A DNA stretch of 64,000 nt, taken from CAZEPJ01 sp964514105 (GTDB taxonomy: Bacteria; Desulfobacterota; Desulfocorpusculales; Desulfocorpusculum). Position 1 is the stretch's first letter. Each line of letters opens with the position of its first letter. The stretch covers positions 1 through 64,000 of the forward strand of contig CAZEPJ010000011.1 in the NCBI GenBank assembly GCA_964514105.1, in the 5' to 3' direction. A program made the position numbers and the translations under genes. The notes beneath the pieces are model-generated. The model was not told the origin of the DNA. It saw only the letters and a program-made list of their open reading frames with translations, and ran no database searches. Positions 8,370 through 16,965 of the stretch are shown here, piece by piece.

Positions 8370-9506
8370 ATGAAGAGAAGAAGCGTTGCAGGTTTGATCC
8401 TGGCGTCGGTCCTGCTGATGGCGTTCTCCGCGCCGGCGGGGGCCCAGCAGAAGGCGGCTCCGCAGTTCACATGGAAGATGCAGAGCACGTGGACCGCGTC
8501 GGACATGCATCAGATCTGCGCCAAGGACTTCGTGGACAAGGTGGAGGTCATGTCCGGAGGCCGCCTCAAGATCGATTTGCAGGCGGCCGGGGCCGTGGTG
8601 CCGGCCTTCGAGGTCCTGGACGCGGTGCACAAGGGGATCCTGGACGCGGCCCATGCCTGGCCCGGCTACTGGTTCGGGAAGCACCCGGCGGCGACCCTCT
8701 TCAGCAGCGCGGCCGGAGGACCCTTCGGCATGGACAACCTGGACTTCCTGGGATGGTGCTTCCTGGGGGGCGGCAAGGAGCTGTACAACGAGCTCCTTCA
8801 AAACGAGCTGAAGATGAACGTGGTGGCCTTCATCAACTCGGGGGAGACCTCGGAGCCCCAGGGGTGGTTCCGCAAACCCATCAAGAACGTCAATGACTTC
8901 AAGGGGCTCAAGTTTCGCGCCGCCGGCGGGGCGGCCGAGGTCTTCAAGCAGTTCGGGATGAGCGTCGTCATCCTGCCCGGCGGGGAGATCGTGCCTGCCC
9001 TGCAGCGGGGCGTCATCGATGCGGCCGAGTTCAGCGACCCCTCGGCGGACATGCGCATGGGGTTCCAGGACGTGGCCAAGTACTACTACCAGCCGGGGAT
9101 CCATCAGCCAACCGGCTTCATGGAGGTGATCATCAGCAAGAAGAAGTTCGATGAGCTGCCCCCGGACCTCAGGGCCATCGTGGAATTCGCCGCCATGGCC
9201 AACACGCTTCATTTCGACGTCAAGATGATCGACCAGAACAGCAAGGACATGAAGGAGCTCATCGAGAAGCACGGCGTGAAGCTGGTGGAAAACCCCAGGG
9301 ACATCATGATGGAAGTGCTCAAGGGGTGGGACAAGGTCGCCGAGAAGTACTGCAAGGAGAACCCCTTCTTCAACAAGGTGTACCAGTCCCAGAAGGCCTG
9401 GGCCGAGCGGGTGGTGCCTTATCGGAGGGTGGCTCATCCCCCGTACGATCTGGCCGCCGACTTTTACTGGGGGCAGATCAACCCGTACAAGGTTCAGAAG
9501 CCGTGA
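8370..9506 (+). CDS. dctP: TRAP transporter solute-binding protein (DctP family)
   Basis: 378 residues. The signal peptide (residues 1-25, MKRRSVAGLILASVLLMAF to GAQ) is followed by a DctP-fold mature part. FRAAGGAAEVFKQFGMSVV and LPGGEIVPALQRGVIDAAEF carry the ligand-binding segment typical of the alpha-keto-acid/lactate and chloroaromatic (TakP/FcbT1-like) branch. AAGGAGGTGG precedes ATG 8370. The permease subunits follow at 9751 and 10263. The likely ligand is an organic acid. Two hairpins lie directly after the stop and may raise its expression above that of the permease. Confidence 0.92.
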   Translation: MKRRSVAGLILASVLLMAFSAPAGAQQKAAPQFTWKMQSTWTASDMHQICAKDFVDKVEVMSGGRLKIDLQAAGAVVPAFEVLDAVHKGILDAAHAWPGYWFGKHPAATLFSSAAGGPFGMDNLDFLGWCFLGGGKELYNELLQNELKMNVVAFINSGETSEPQGWFRKPIKNVNDFKGLKFRAAGGAAEVFKQFGMSVVILPGGEIVPALQRGVIDAAEFSDPSADMRMGFQDVAKYYYQPGIHQPTGFMEVIISKKKFDELPPDLRAIVEFAAMANTLHFDVKMIDQNSKDMKELIEKHGVKLVENPRDIMMEVLKGWDKVAEKYCKENPFFNKVYQSQKAWAERVVPYRRVAHPPYDLAADFYWGQINPYKVQKP

Positions 9507-9572
9507 GCGTTCCGCGCGAGGCGTTTGGCGTTCGGCGACGCTCACGCCGGGCGCCAAGCGCGCGACGCCCGG
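9502..9572 (+). repeat. Two tandem hairpins after dctP
   Basis: CGTGAGCGT (9502-9510, overlapping the dctP stop) pairs perfectly with ACGCTCACG (9538-9546). Directly after it CCGGGCG (9547-9553) pairs with CGCCCGG (9566-9572). The rest of the 244-bp gap to dctQ shows no gene. Hairpins at this position commonly stabilise the binding-protein mRNA or attenuate transcription into the permease genes. Confidence 0.55.
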
Positions 9573-9750
9573 AGGCGAGCCGCATGGGGTCCACGCCGGG
9601 TTAACGGCCTCATCCGTGCGACGCGCATGGGCGGCCTCTCGCCACCGGGCGCCCTGGACAAGGGGGGCCCCACGCCCCCGGCTGAGAGGCGCCCGAGTCC
9701 CGTCGCTGACTCCCGAACATGGGATGTGAGGCAATCGAGGAGGATGTCTC

Positions 9751-10266
9751 TTGGACGCATATCCCAAATGGGTCCAGATGATCGACCGGTTCGCCGACCG
9801 GCTGGGGCGGGTGATCTCGTACCTGGTGTATCCCCTGGCAATGGGCGTGGCGTACGAGGTCTTCGCCCGCTATCTGTTTCGAGCCCCCACGGTCTGGGCC
9901 TACGACATGACGTACATGCTCTACGGCACCATCTTCATGCTGGGGGCGTCGTACACGCTCCTCAACAAGGGGCACATTCGCACGGATTTCTTCTATGACG
10001 GGTGGAAAACCGAGCGGAAAGGGAAGGTGGACGCCATCCTGTATCTGGTCCTCTTCTTCCCGGGCATGGTCCTGTACCTCATGGCGGGGGTGGACTACGC
10101 CTCCCATTCCTGGGCCACCCACGAAAAGGCGGGCACGAGCCCCTGGATGCCCATCATCTATCCCTTCAAGACCGTGATCCCCGTCACCGCAGCCCTCCTC
10201 ATCATTCAGGGGGCCGCCGAGTTCGTCAAGAGCCTCTACGCCTGGAAAAAGGGGATCCCCCAATGA
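9751..10266 (+). CDS. dctQ: TRAP transporter small permease subunit
   Basis: 171 residues with four hydrophobic helices (about 24-44, 50-70, 94-114, 137-157). The DctQ-type signature spans FARYLFRAPTVWAYDMTYMLYG and LNKGHIRTDFFYDGW. The start is a TTG at 9751, 7 bp after GAGGAGG. An ATG between them is out of frame. The stop overlaps the dctM start as ATGA, indicating translational coupling. DctQ pairs with DctM in the inner membrane. Confidence 0.9.
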   Translation: MDAYPKWVQMIDRFADRLGRVISYLVYPLAMGVAYEVFARYLFRAPTVWAYDMTYMLYGTIFMLGASYTLLNKGHIRTDFFYDGWKTERKGKVDAILYLVLFFPGMVLYLMAGVDYASHSWATHEKAGTSPWMPIIYPFKTVIPVTAALLIIQGAAEFVKSLYAWKKGIPQ

Positions 10267-11576
10267 GCAACGAACTGCTGGGCCTGGTCATGCTGATCGT
10301 CCTGCTCGGGGTGATCTTCGTCGGCTTTCCCATCTCCTTTACCCTGATCATCGTGGCCCTGATCTTCGGGTACATGGGGCTGGGACGCATGGTCTTCGAC
10401 CTCATGGTGGTCCAGACGTACGGGATGATGCAGGAGGAGGTGCTGGCGGCGGTCCCCCTGTTCATCTTCATGGGTTACATCACCGAGCAGGCGGGACTCA
10501 TGGAGCGGCTGTTCCGGGCGTTTCGCTTTCTGCTGGCGCCGCTCAGGGGGTCCCTGTACCTGGGCGTGGTCCTGACGGCGGCGGTCTTCGCCATGGCCAC
10601 GGGGATCGTGGGGGCGGCGGTCACGGTGCTGGGCATCATGGCCGCCCCCATCATGATGAAGACCCATTACAACCCCAAGCTCGCGGCCGGGGCCATCGCG
10701 GCGGGGGGGACCCTGGGGATCCTGATCCCGCCCAGCGTGCTGCTCATCGTCATGGGGCCGGTCCTCGGCGTGTCCGTGGCCCGGCTCTATGCAGCGGCCT
10801 TCGGGCCCGGGTTCCTCCTGGCATCGCTCTACATCGCATACCTGCTCGTCCGCTGCCTCATCAACCCCAAACTGGGACCCCCGGTGCCCAGGGACGAGCG
10901 TCCCGAGTCCTTCAAGGCGGTGGTGCGCGAGTTCTTCCTCGGCATGGTCCCCCTGGGCGTTCTCATCGCCGCGACGCTGGGGAGCATTCTCGGGGGGCTG
11001 GCCACGCCCACGGAGGCGGCCTCGGTGGGGTCCATGGGGGCCCTGCTCCTGGCCATCCTCTACCGCAAGTGCACGTGGCAGGCATTGAGGCGGGCCGCCA
11101 TCGGCACCATGCAGACCACGAGCATGGTCCTGTTCCTGGGCGTGGCGGCCAATGTCTTCGGGGCCGTGTTCGCGCGGCTGGGCTCCGCCCAGCTCATGAC
11201 CAACACGCTCCTGTCGCTTTCCCTTCCCCCCTTCGCCATGCTCCTGATCATCATGGCGCTCATCTTCCTTCTGGGGTGGCCCTTCGAGTGGCCGGCCATC
11301 GTGTACCTGTTCCTGCCCATCTTCATGCCGCTGGTGCTGGCCCTCAAGTTCGACCTGGTCTGGTTCGGAATCCTGACGGCGGTGAACCTCCAGACGGCCT
11401 TTCTCTCGCCGCCGGTGGCCATGTCGGCCTACTACCTCAAGGCCGTGGTGCCCGAGTGGGAGTTGCGGACCATTTACGGGGGGATGATGGAGTTCATGGT
11501 CCTGCAGGTCATCGCCCTGGCAGCGGTCCTGCTGTTTCCCGAGATCTCCCTCTGGCTCCCCAGGCAGCTGTTCTAG
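10263..11576 (+). CDS. dctM: TRAP transporter large permease subunit
   Basis: 437 residues and about 12 transmembrane helices. ATG 10263 overlaps the dctQ stop; longer upstream readings are shadows of dctQ. It has the DctM motifs AAGGTLGILIPPSVLLIVMG and a mirrored LSPPVAMSAYYLKAVVP in the second half. It forms the ion-coupled translocation channel with DctQ and works with the binding protein encoded at 8370-9506. Confidence 0.93.
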   Translation: MSNELLGLVMLIVLLGVIFVGFPISFTLIIVALIFGYMGLGRMVFDLMVVQTYGMMQEEVLAAVPLFIFMGYITEQAGLMERLFRAFRFLLAPLRGSLYLGVVLTAAVFAMATGIVGAAVTVLGIMAAPIMMKTHYNPKLAAGAIAAGGTLGILIPPSVLLIVMGPVLGVSVARLYAAAFGPGFLLASLYIAYLLVRCLINPKLGPPVPRDERPESFKAVVREFFLGMVPLGVLIAATLGSILGGLATPTEAASVGSMGALLLAILYRKCTWQALRRAAIGTMQTTSMVLFLGVAANVFGAVFARLGSAQLMTNTLLSLSLPPFAMLLIIMALIFLLGWPFEWPAIVYLFLPIFMPLVLALKFDLVWFGILTAVNLQTAFLSPPVAMSAYYLKAVVPEWELRTIYGGMMEFMVLQVIALAAVLLFPEISLWLPRQLF

Positions 11577-11598
11577 CCCCCACGTGGAGGTGAATCCT

Positions 11599-12147
11599 AT
11601 GGAACTGATGGGAAAGCGCGTGGCCATCCTTGTGGAGAACAAGTACCAGGAGTTCGAGTTCTGGTACCCGTATTTCCGCCTCAAGGAGGCCGGGGCCCGG
11701 GTGACCATCGTGGGCACGGGCCCCAAGGAGTTCCTGAGCGGCAACAACATCCCGGCCCCCCACCCGCTGGTGCGCGCCAGCGCCGGCGAGCTCGTAGCGG
11801 CCGAGGCCGTCTCGGCAGCGGATCTCGACGCCGTGATCGTGCCGGGGGGATTCGCCCCGGACTACATGCGGCGAAACCCGGGGATGCTCAAGCTGGTGGC
11901 GGACATGCATGCGGCGGGAAAGGTGGTGGCCGCCATCTGCCATGCGGGCTGGGTGCTTGTCTCGGCGAGAGTCCTCAAGGGAAGGACGGCCACCTGCCTC
12001 CCCTCCATCCGGGACGACGTCATCAATGCGGGGGCCAACTACGTGGACCAGGAGGTGGTCCGGGACGGCAACCTCATCACCTCCCGCTGCCCCGACGACT
12101 TGCCCGCCTTCTGCAGGACCATCATTGCCGCCCTGCGGGGGGAGTGA
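11599..12147 (+). CDS. DJ-1/PfpI family protein (glyoxalase/protease-like)
   Basis: 182 residues, a single DJ-1/PfpI domain. The nucleophile elbow AAICHAGWVL carries Cys followed by His, and VENKYQEFEFWYP supplies the acidic residue, as in PfpI-like class I glutamine amidotransferase folds. Known members include peptidases, glyoxalase III/deglycase-type enzymes and chaperones, so the reaction is open. ATG 11599 is 6 bp from GGAGGTG; a GTG at 11584 is less likely. It lies 22 bp after dctM and probably belongs to the same transcript. Confidence 0.88.
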   Translation: MELMGKRVAILVENKYQEFEFWYPYFRLKEAGARVTIVGTGPKEFLSGNNIPAPHPLVRASAGELVAAEAVSAADLDAVIVPGGFAPDYMRRNPGMLKLVADMHAAGKVVAAICHAGWVLVSARVLKGRTATCLPSIRDDVINAGANYVDQEVVRDGNLITSRCPDDLPAFCRTIIAALRGE

Positions 12148-12168
12148 CCCGCGGTCCGGATGCACCCC

Positions 12169-12190
12169 CCGCGCCGGCTTTCCGGCGCGG
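12169..12190. terminator. Tetraloop hairpin between convergent genes
   Basis: A perfect 9-bp stem CCGCGCCGG (12169-12177) and CCGGCGCGG (12182-12190) closes a CTTT loop. It lies midway between the DJ-1 gene stop (12147) and the dsrH-like stop (12204). No U-tract follows on either strand. It could be a bidirectional transcription end. Confidence 0.5.
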
Positions 12191-12203
12191 AGGTGGATCC
12201 GGT

Positions 12204-12494
12204 TCAGATCGCCACGATGCGGTCAAAGCGGGCCAGGAGCTCCAGGGCCGCCCCGTCGTCCACCACGCCGGCGCCCTTGCCCTCGATTGCCCGCGCCGCC
12301 AGATCCGCCTCCAGGGCGAACAGACGGGGGCCCATGCGCTCCAACTGCCGGGCCACGTCCGGCGGGGCGGACTGCAGGGCGATGACCGCATCCTGGATGA
12401 GCAGCAGGGCGTCCTTCTCCCCCACCCGGGGGAGCCACTCCGACATCTCCCGCCTCGCCCACGGGGACTTGGTCAGCAGGTACAGAGTGCCCAT
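12204..12494 (-). CDS. DsrH/TusB-like sulfur relay protein
   Basis: 96 residues. Family start MGTLYLLTKSP with the central GEKDALLLIQDAVIAL is typical of DsrH/TusB. In TusBCD/DsrEFH complexes this subunit accompanies the active DsrE/TusD chain in persulfide transfer. It is the last gene of a five-gene cluster (tusA, dsrE2, dsrE, dsrF, dsrH order on the minus strand), 11 bp after the DsrF-like gene. TGAGGAGC precedes the ATG. No cysteine is seen in this subunit. Confidence 0.82.
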   Translation of the reverse strand: MGTLYLLTKSPWARREMSEWLPRVGEKDALLLIQDAVIALQSAPPDVARQLERMGPRLFALEADLAARAIEGKGAGVVDDGAALELLARFDRIVAI

Positions 12495-12505
12495 GGCGCG
12501 GCTCC

Positions 12506-12862
12506 TCAGAAAGCCAGGATCGTGTGCGCTTCTTGCAGAAGGGCCTTGAGGCCTTCGTCATCGACGAATCCGTGCGGCGGGACGATCTGCGCCTCGGACA
12601 GCCCCCGCGCCGCCAGGGACGGCCGGTGGACCATGAGCCGGGCGTCGAACTCCCCGGTCTGGGCAAAGGCATCGGCCAGGTTTCCGCGCCACCCCACCCG
12701 GGCGGGGTCCGCAGCCCGGCGAAGGCACAACACGCCGTCGTCCATGACCACGGCGGTGGTCTCGATGCCGCTGGCCGGAAGGGCCATGACCACCCGAAAT
12801 CCCTCGGCGGGCGATGCCTCACCATAGGGCGCCGATCGAATGATCACCACGGCCTTCTTCAC
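12506..12862 (-). CDS. DsrF/TusC-like sulfur relay protein
   Basis: 118 residues from GTG 12862, which follows GGGAGGGG. The N-terminus KKAVVIIRSAPYGEASPAEGF matches the DsrF/TusC start. There is an ALPASG segment and a single cysteine in VLCLRRAAD. It is expected to form a heterohexamer with the neighbouring DsrE- and DsrH-like chains. An upstream ATG at 12997 would run into the DsrE-like gene and is rejected. Confidence 0.82.
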   Translation of the reverse strand: MKKAVVIIRSAPYGEASPAEGFRVVMALPASGIETTAVVMDDGVLCLRRAADPARVGWRGNLADAFAQTGEFDARLMVHRPSLAARGLSEAQIVPPHGFVDDEGLKALLQEAHTILAF

Positions 12863-12876
12863 GTCACCCCTCCCGC

Positions 12877-13227
12877 TCACGGCCCCAGGGAAAAGAATCG
12901 GTCGCAGCCGCTGACCATCTGGCCCAGCTTGCCCAGACCGGCCCGCTTCACCCCCTGTCCCAAGGCGTCCTTGCCCATGCCCCGGTAGTTGGCGCACTGC
13001 GCGCAGACGGCCACATCGGCCCCCCGCGCGGCCAGGGCGGCCACCTGCTCGCCGATGTTCCGGTCGCCGGTGGGCCTGATCTCCCGGGAGGCGCTCACGA
13101 CTCCGTCCTCGTACAGGAACAGGGCGGCCCCGTGCCCCGCGTCCATGGCCGCGTTCAGGAGTCGCAGCGCCGTGTCGATATTCTGGTTGCTGTACGGACC
13201 GGTGCGGACCATAATGCCGAGCTTCAT
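12877..13227 (-). CDS. DsrE/TusD-like sulfur transfer protein
   Basis: 116 residues. The start MKLGIMVRTGPYSNQNIDTA and GHGAALFLYEDGV give the DsrE fold. VAVCAQCANYRGM supplies the conserved cysteine that would carry the persulfide, with a second cysteine three residues on. ATG 13227 has CAGGAGG upstream. A longer reading to 13353 overlaps the next gene and lacks support. It is the likely catalytic chain of the EFH-like trio. Confidence 0.85.
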   Translation of the reverse strand: MKLGIMVRTGPYSNQNIDTALRLLNAAMDAGHGAALFLYEDGVVSASREIRPTGDRNIGEQVAALAARGADVAVCAQCANYRGMGKDALGQGVKRAGLGKLGQMVSGCDRFFSLGP

Positions 13228-13283
13228 GGGTTGGGCCTCCTGTTGCCGGCGCATCCCGGGGTGCAGGCAGTGCGAGATCGCGC

Positions 13284-13760
13284 TCAGATGAACAGGTTGA
13301 TCTGGGACTTGGCCGCGCTTCCCAGGAAGGAGGCCACCCCGCCCTGCTCGCACGAGACGGCCAGGTCCTCCTTGGCCACGCCCATGACGTCCATGGACAT
13401 CTGACAGGCCACGAACTTCACCCCCATCTCCACGGCCATGTCCAGCAGGTCCTGGAGACTGGAGACCTTCTTGTCCCGCATCATCTTCCTCAGGAGCCGG
13501 GGCCCGATGCCGAGCATGTTCATGCGGGACAAGGGCATGTGATGCACCCCGCCCTTGTTCATCAAGGCCATCATCTCTTGGAGGAACCCGCCGTGCCCCC
13601 CGGCCTGGGACTTCTTGATGAGGTTCAGGCCCCAGAACGTGCAGAACATGGTGACCTCGTACCCCATGCTCGCCGCCCCGGTGGCCAGGACCAGGGACGC
13701 CATGACCTTGTCCATGTCCCCGGAGAAGACGATCATGGACATGCGCTTGTCGTCTGCCAT
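13284..13760 (-). CDS. DsrE2-like protein (DsrE/DsrF superfamily)
   Basis: 158 residues. MSMIVFSGDMDKVMASLVLATGAASMGYEVTMFCTFWGLN is a DsrE2/COG2210 hallmark. Later VKFVACQMSMDVMG and LAVSCEQGGVASFL carry further conserved cysteines. Family members are membrane-associated or soluble partners of TusA in sulfur trafficking of sulfur oxidisers and of many anaerobes. It lies 13 bp after tusA. Confidence 0.88.
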   Translation of the reverse strand: MADDKRMSMIVFSGDMDKVMASLVLATGAASMGYEVTMFCTFWGLNLIKKSQAGGHGGFLQEMMALMNKGGVHHMPLSRMNMLGIGPRLLRKMMRDKKVSSLQDLLDMAVEMGVKFVACQMSMDVMGVAKEDLAVSCEQGGVASFLGSAAKSQINLFI

Positions 13761-13773
13761 CGCCCTTCCCCTC

Positions 13774-14001
13774 TCAGGCCTTGCGGACGAACGCCGTGAC
13801 CAGGTCCCCCTGGCGCTCCAGCGCCTGGAGGGGGTTGCCGGTGTTCTCGCACCAGGCCCTGATGTCCGGCTCGAAGCCGGGGTCGTCGGCCACCACCGCC
13901 AGGACGCCTCCGGGCTGGAGCTCCTTGATGGCCTTGCTCAGCTTGACGATGGGCATGGGGCACGCCATGCCCTTGCAGTCCAGCGATTGGTCGGCTTTCA
14001 T
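13774..14001 (-). CDS. tusA: TusA-family sulfur carrier
   Basis: 75 residues. DQSLDCKGMACPMPIVKLSK holds the CPxP motif whose first cysteine carries the persulfide. The fold continues through LQPGGVLAVVADDPGFEPDI. ATG 14001 follows GGGAGGG; the extension to 14103 is unconserved. It leads the sulfur relay cluster and would hand sulfur to DsrE2 and the DsrEFH-like proteins. No rhodanese, dsrAB or hdr genes are in the window. Confidence 0.9.
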   Translation of the reverse strand: MKADQSLDCKGMACPMPIVKLSKAIKELQPGGVLAVVADDPGFEPDIRAWCENTGNPLQALERQGDLVTAFVRKA

Positions 14002-14070
14002 GGTGTCGTCCCTCCCGGACCAGAGCCCCCACAGGCTGTTCTTGACGAGCAAAGCCCGCCCATGCTCAAG

Positions 14071-14099
14071 AGTATAACCTTCCGCCACCAGGAGGACCA
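14071..14099 (-). promoter_or_regulatory. Possible promoter before tusA
   Basis: A good minus-strand -10 box TATACT (14076-14071) has a weak TGGTCC at the -35 position with a 17-bp spacer. Transcription would start near 14064, about 60 bp before tusA. The A/T-rich -10 stands out in this G+C-rich DNA, but the -35 match is poor. Confidence 0.35.
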
Positions 14100-14115
14100 G
14101 CATGGCCCCGGCGCC

Positions 14116-15321
14116 TCAGGCCCCGAACTTGCCCAACCTCTGGGCGTGGGCCAGAGCAATGGGCATGAGAAACCTGGCCTCCAGCTGGCCCAGACCGCCC
14201 CGGAGGGCCTCCGCCTCCGTGAATCGCCCACAACGGTCCGGCCGGCACGTGGGGCTGGCGAGCAGCACGGGGACGGGGTGCCAGCTGTGGACCCGGAGCC
14301 TGGCCGGGGTGCTGTGGTCCCCGGTGACCATGAGGACCGAGGGGGACAGGGCCATGATCTCGGGCACGGCCGCGTCCAGTTCCTCGATGCGCTTCACCTT
14401 GGCGGCGAAGTCGCCGTCCTCTCCGGCCGAGTCCGTGTACTTGTAATGGAGGAAGAAGAAGTCATGGGAATCCCAGGCGTCCCGGAGGATGGCCAACTGC
14501 TCCTCCAGGGACTGGGGCTGGCCCACCAGGGTCATGCCCACCAGATGGGCGAGGCCCCTGTACATGGGGTACACGGCCACGGCCGCCGCCCGGAGCCCGT
14601 ACACCTCCTCGTACGTCGGCAGGTCGGGCTTGGGGGCGAAGCCGCGCAGGGTCACCCCGCTGGCCCTGGGTTCATCCCGCAGGATGTCGCGGGCGCGGGA
14701 GACGAAGGCGCCGGCGATCTCTGCGGTGAGGCGGCTGGCTTCGTCCATGGCCCGGGGGGCCAGGGGGGGCACGCCCGTGGCCTGGGGGTCCGTGTCCAGC
14801 ACGTTGGCGCCCAGCCCGGCGCCGCGGATGATCAGGACGAACCGATGCTCCCGGACGGGCTCCACGAACAGCTCCACCCCGGGGATGCGAATGGCCTGCA
14901 GTCTGCGGGCCAGCGGGGCGCTCTCGGCCGTGGGGATCCGCCCCGCCCGCCGGTCCGTGATGTTGCCCCGGGCGTCCAGGGTGCAGTAGTTCCCCCGCAC
15001 GGCCACATCGTCCGCCGTGAGCTGGAACCCGATGCCCGTGGCCTCCAGGGCACCGCGCCCGATCTCGTGCCGGAGCGGGTCGTACCCGAAGATGCCCAGG
15101 TGCCCCGGGCCGCTTCCCGGCGTGATCCCCGGCAGCACGGGATGGTGAAGGCCTAGGACTCCGCCGGCCGCCAGGGCGTCCAGGTTGGGATGACGCGCCG
15201 CCTCGAGCTCGGTGGGGCCGCCGGGCTCCATGGGGAGGCCGCCGATACCGTCGGCCACCACCAGGACGATCTTGGAGTCGTTCGGTTCCTTCAGCCTTCG
15301 GGTCAGATCATGGATGTCCAC
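14116..15321 (-). CDS. apgM: 2,3-bisphosphoglycerate-independent phosphoglycerate mutase, archaeal type
   Basis: 401 residues from GTG 15321, preceded by AAAGGAGG. Alkaline-phosphatase superfamily. The metal/phosphate site is visible in VLVVADGIGGLP (Asp), GSGPGHLGIFGYDP, and MVTGDHSTPARLRVHSWHPVP near the C-terminus. It interconverts 3- and 2-phosphoglycerate. The length and the GPTELEAARHPNLDALA segment fit the archaeal-type (ApgM) family, which also occurs in many anaerobic bacteria. The tusA gene follows 114 bp downstream on the same strand. Confidence 0.93.
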   Translation of the reverse strand: MDIHDLTRRLKEPNDSKIVLVVADGIGGLPMEPGGPTELEAARHPNLDALAAGGVLGLHHPVLPGITPGSGPGHLGIFGYDPLRHEIGRGALEATGIGFQLTADDVAVRGNYCTLDARGNITDRRAGRIPTAESAPLARRLQAIRIPGVELFVEPVREHRFVLIIRGAGLGANVLDTDPQATGVPPLAPRAMDEASRLTAEIAGAFVSRARDILRDEPRASGVTLRGFAPKPDLPTYEEVYGLRAAAVAVYPMYRGLAHLVGMTLVGQPQSLEEQLAILRDAWDSHDFFFLHYKYTDSAGEDGDFAAKVKRIEELDAAVPEIMALSPSVLMVTGDHSTPARLRVHSWHPVPVLLASPTCRPDRCGRFTEAEALRGGLGQLEARFLMPIALAHAQRLGKFGA

Positions 15322-15515
15322 GGCGCCTCCTTTGGGCCACCAACGTCCCCGCCGGGGGTCTCCGGCCATGGGGCAGACGGGATGCCGCGAGTCCCCCTAT
15401 CGTGTACCACAGCTCCCCCGATCTGTCATCCCTTCCGAGCCATCTGTTCTTCGTGGGGTGTGGAGGTCTAGAATGGAACTCGACGACATGCGATGCCGCC
15501 TCCCGGCGAGGAGCC

Positions 15516-16943
15516 ATGGTCCTGCCGCGCACCCAACCCAACCGTCCGTCCGAGCATCCCGTCGGGGCAGCAGATGGATCGACCATGCCCCTGATCCGGT
15601 TCTTCGCGCCCCTCGCCCTTCAGGCGGCCTCCCAGAGCCTGACCTACCCCCTGGTGGCCGTGGTGGCCTCCAGAGGGGCCGGCGGGCCCCAGGACCTGGC
15701 AGGGCTGGCCCAATCCAACCTGGTCATGTTCTTCCTGGCCATGCTCGGCGGGGGCCTCTCGGCAACGGGGATGGTCTTCGGCAAGAGTCGCGAGGGCTAC
15801 GCCCGCTTCGTCACGGTCAACCGGCTGTTCGCCGCTGTGGTGGTCGGAGTCCAGGCGATCCTGTGCATCCCGCCCCTGGACCATCAGCTCTTCGGCGTCA
15901 TCATCGGATTGCCCCCTTCCATCGAGGCGCCGGCACGGGCGACCCTCCTGTGGACCCTGCCCCTGCAATTCCTGTTCTTCGCCAGGAGCCCCTATCAGGT
16001 GGCGTTGCTCAACGGCCGGGCCACGGGGAGGGCCAGCAGCGCCACAATGGGGAGGATCGCCCTGACGGCGCTCCTGTCGGCGCTGTGCTGCTGGGCGGGA
16101 TGGGTGGGGCCCATGTGGGCCGTGATCTGCCTGACCCTCCCCGTGGCCCTGGAGGTGGTCGTCTCCTGGGCCCTTGCCGCGCCGTTCCTGCGGGATCTGC
16201 CCGCCCATGCGGGCCCCTCCCCCACGGTGAGGGAGCTCCTGCGATTCACGCTCCCCCTGTCTGCGGGCGGCATCCTCCTGGCCTTTTCCGGCCCGCTGGT
16301 GGGGGCCTTCATGGCCCGAGCGCCCGAGCCCCAGCGCCTCTTGCCCGTGTACTACCTGGCGGCGGGCCTGGCCAACTCCATGGCCTTCAGCGCCTCACGG
16401 ATCCAGAGCGTGGTCCTGGCCTTTCCCCCCACCGGGTCGGGGGATCGGGTCTCGGGCCGATTCGCACTGGGGGCGGGGTTGGTCCTGGGGGTCTGCCCAC
16501 TGGCCTTCCTCATCCCGTCCGTGGCGGATCTCTACTACGTTTCCCTCCAGAAGCTGCCACCATCGGATCTGGATGCCCTGCGGGTCACGGCCCTGCTCCT
16601 GGTGGCCCTGCCCGTGGGGGTTGCCCTCAGATCCCATCTGGAGGGGAAGGCGGCCTTTCTCAAGCGGCCCCTGGCCGTCCTGGCGGGGCAGGGGGTGCAT
16701 CTGGCGGCCCTGCTGGCCGCATGCGCCCTGGGGTTGGCAGTGGGTCTTGCGGGCAACGTCCTGGGGCCCGTGGGGCTGGCCGCGGCCAACCTGGTCGCAG
16801 CGGGCAGCGTGGCCTTTCTCGTGGGCGTCGGATCCGGGGGCGGGGGCCCGTGGGTCGGGCCACGGGCCTGGCTCCGGGGCCGCGGGCGGGGGGAGATGAG
16901 ACGAGAAGGGGTCTTGGAGCGGGGAGCCTCGACGGCGACCTGA
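15516..16943 (+). CDS. Multidrug/lipid exporter-like membrane protein (MOP-type fold)
   Basis: About 475 residues with roughly 12 hydrophobic segments. Hints such as FAPLALQAASQSLTYPLVAV and LPLSAGGILLAFSGPLVGAFM recall MATE/polysaccharide-exporter proteins, but no specific family motif is recognised. The start is uncertain: ATG 15516 has GAGGAG very close, and ATG 15585 begins right before the first helix. A stronger GGAGGT-ATG pair at 15473 is out of frame. TAGAAT at 15469-15474 could be a -10 box. The C-terminal tail is Gly/Arg-rich. Confidence 0.7.
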   Translation: MVLPRTQPNRPSEHPVGAADGSTMPLIRFFAPLALQAASQSLTYPLVAVVASRGAGGPQDLAGLAQSNLVMFFLAMLGGGLSATGMVFGKSREGYARFVTVNRLFAAVVVGVQAILCIPPLDHQLFGVIIGLPPSIEAPARATLLWTLPLQFLFFARSPYQVALLNGRATGRASSATMGRIALTALLSALCCWAGWVGPMWAVICLTLPVALEVVVSWALAAPFLRDLPAHAGPSPTVRELLRFTLPLSAGGILLAFSGPLVGAFMARAPEPQRLLPVYYLAAGLANSMAFSASRIQSVVLAFPPTGSGDRVSGRFALGAGLVLGVCPLAFLIPSVADLYYVSLQKLPPSDLDALRVTALLLVALPVGVALRSHLEGKAAFLKRPLAVLAGQGVHLAALLAACALGLAVGLAGNVLGPVGLAAANLVAAGSVAFLVGVGSGGGGPWVGPRAWLRGRGRGEMRREGVLERGASTAT

Positions 16944-16965
16944 ATTCGCGCGAAGGAGGCGTCAC

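Noticed and set aside
15473..15530. Strong GGAGGT-ATG pair starting MELDDMRCR before the MOP-like gene
   Set aside because: It is out of frame with the gene and its extension is shadow sequence. The same bases give a TAGAAT -10-like box. A short leader peptide cannot be excluded but has no support.
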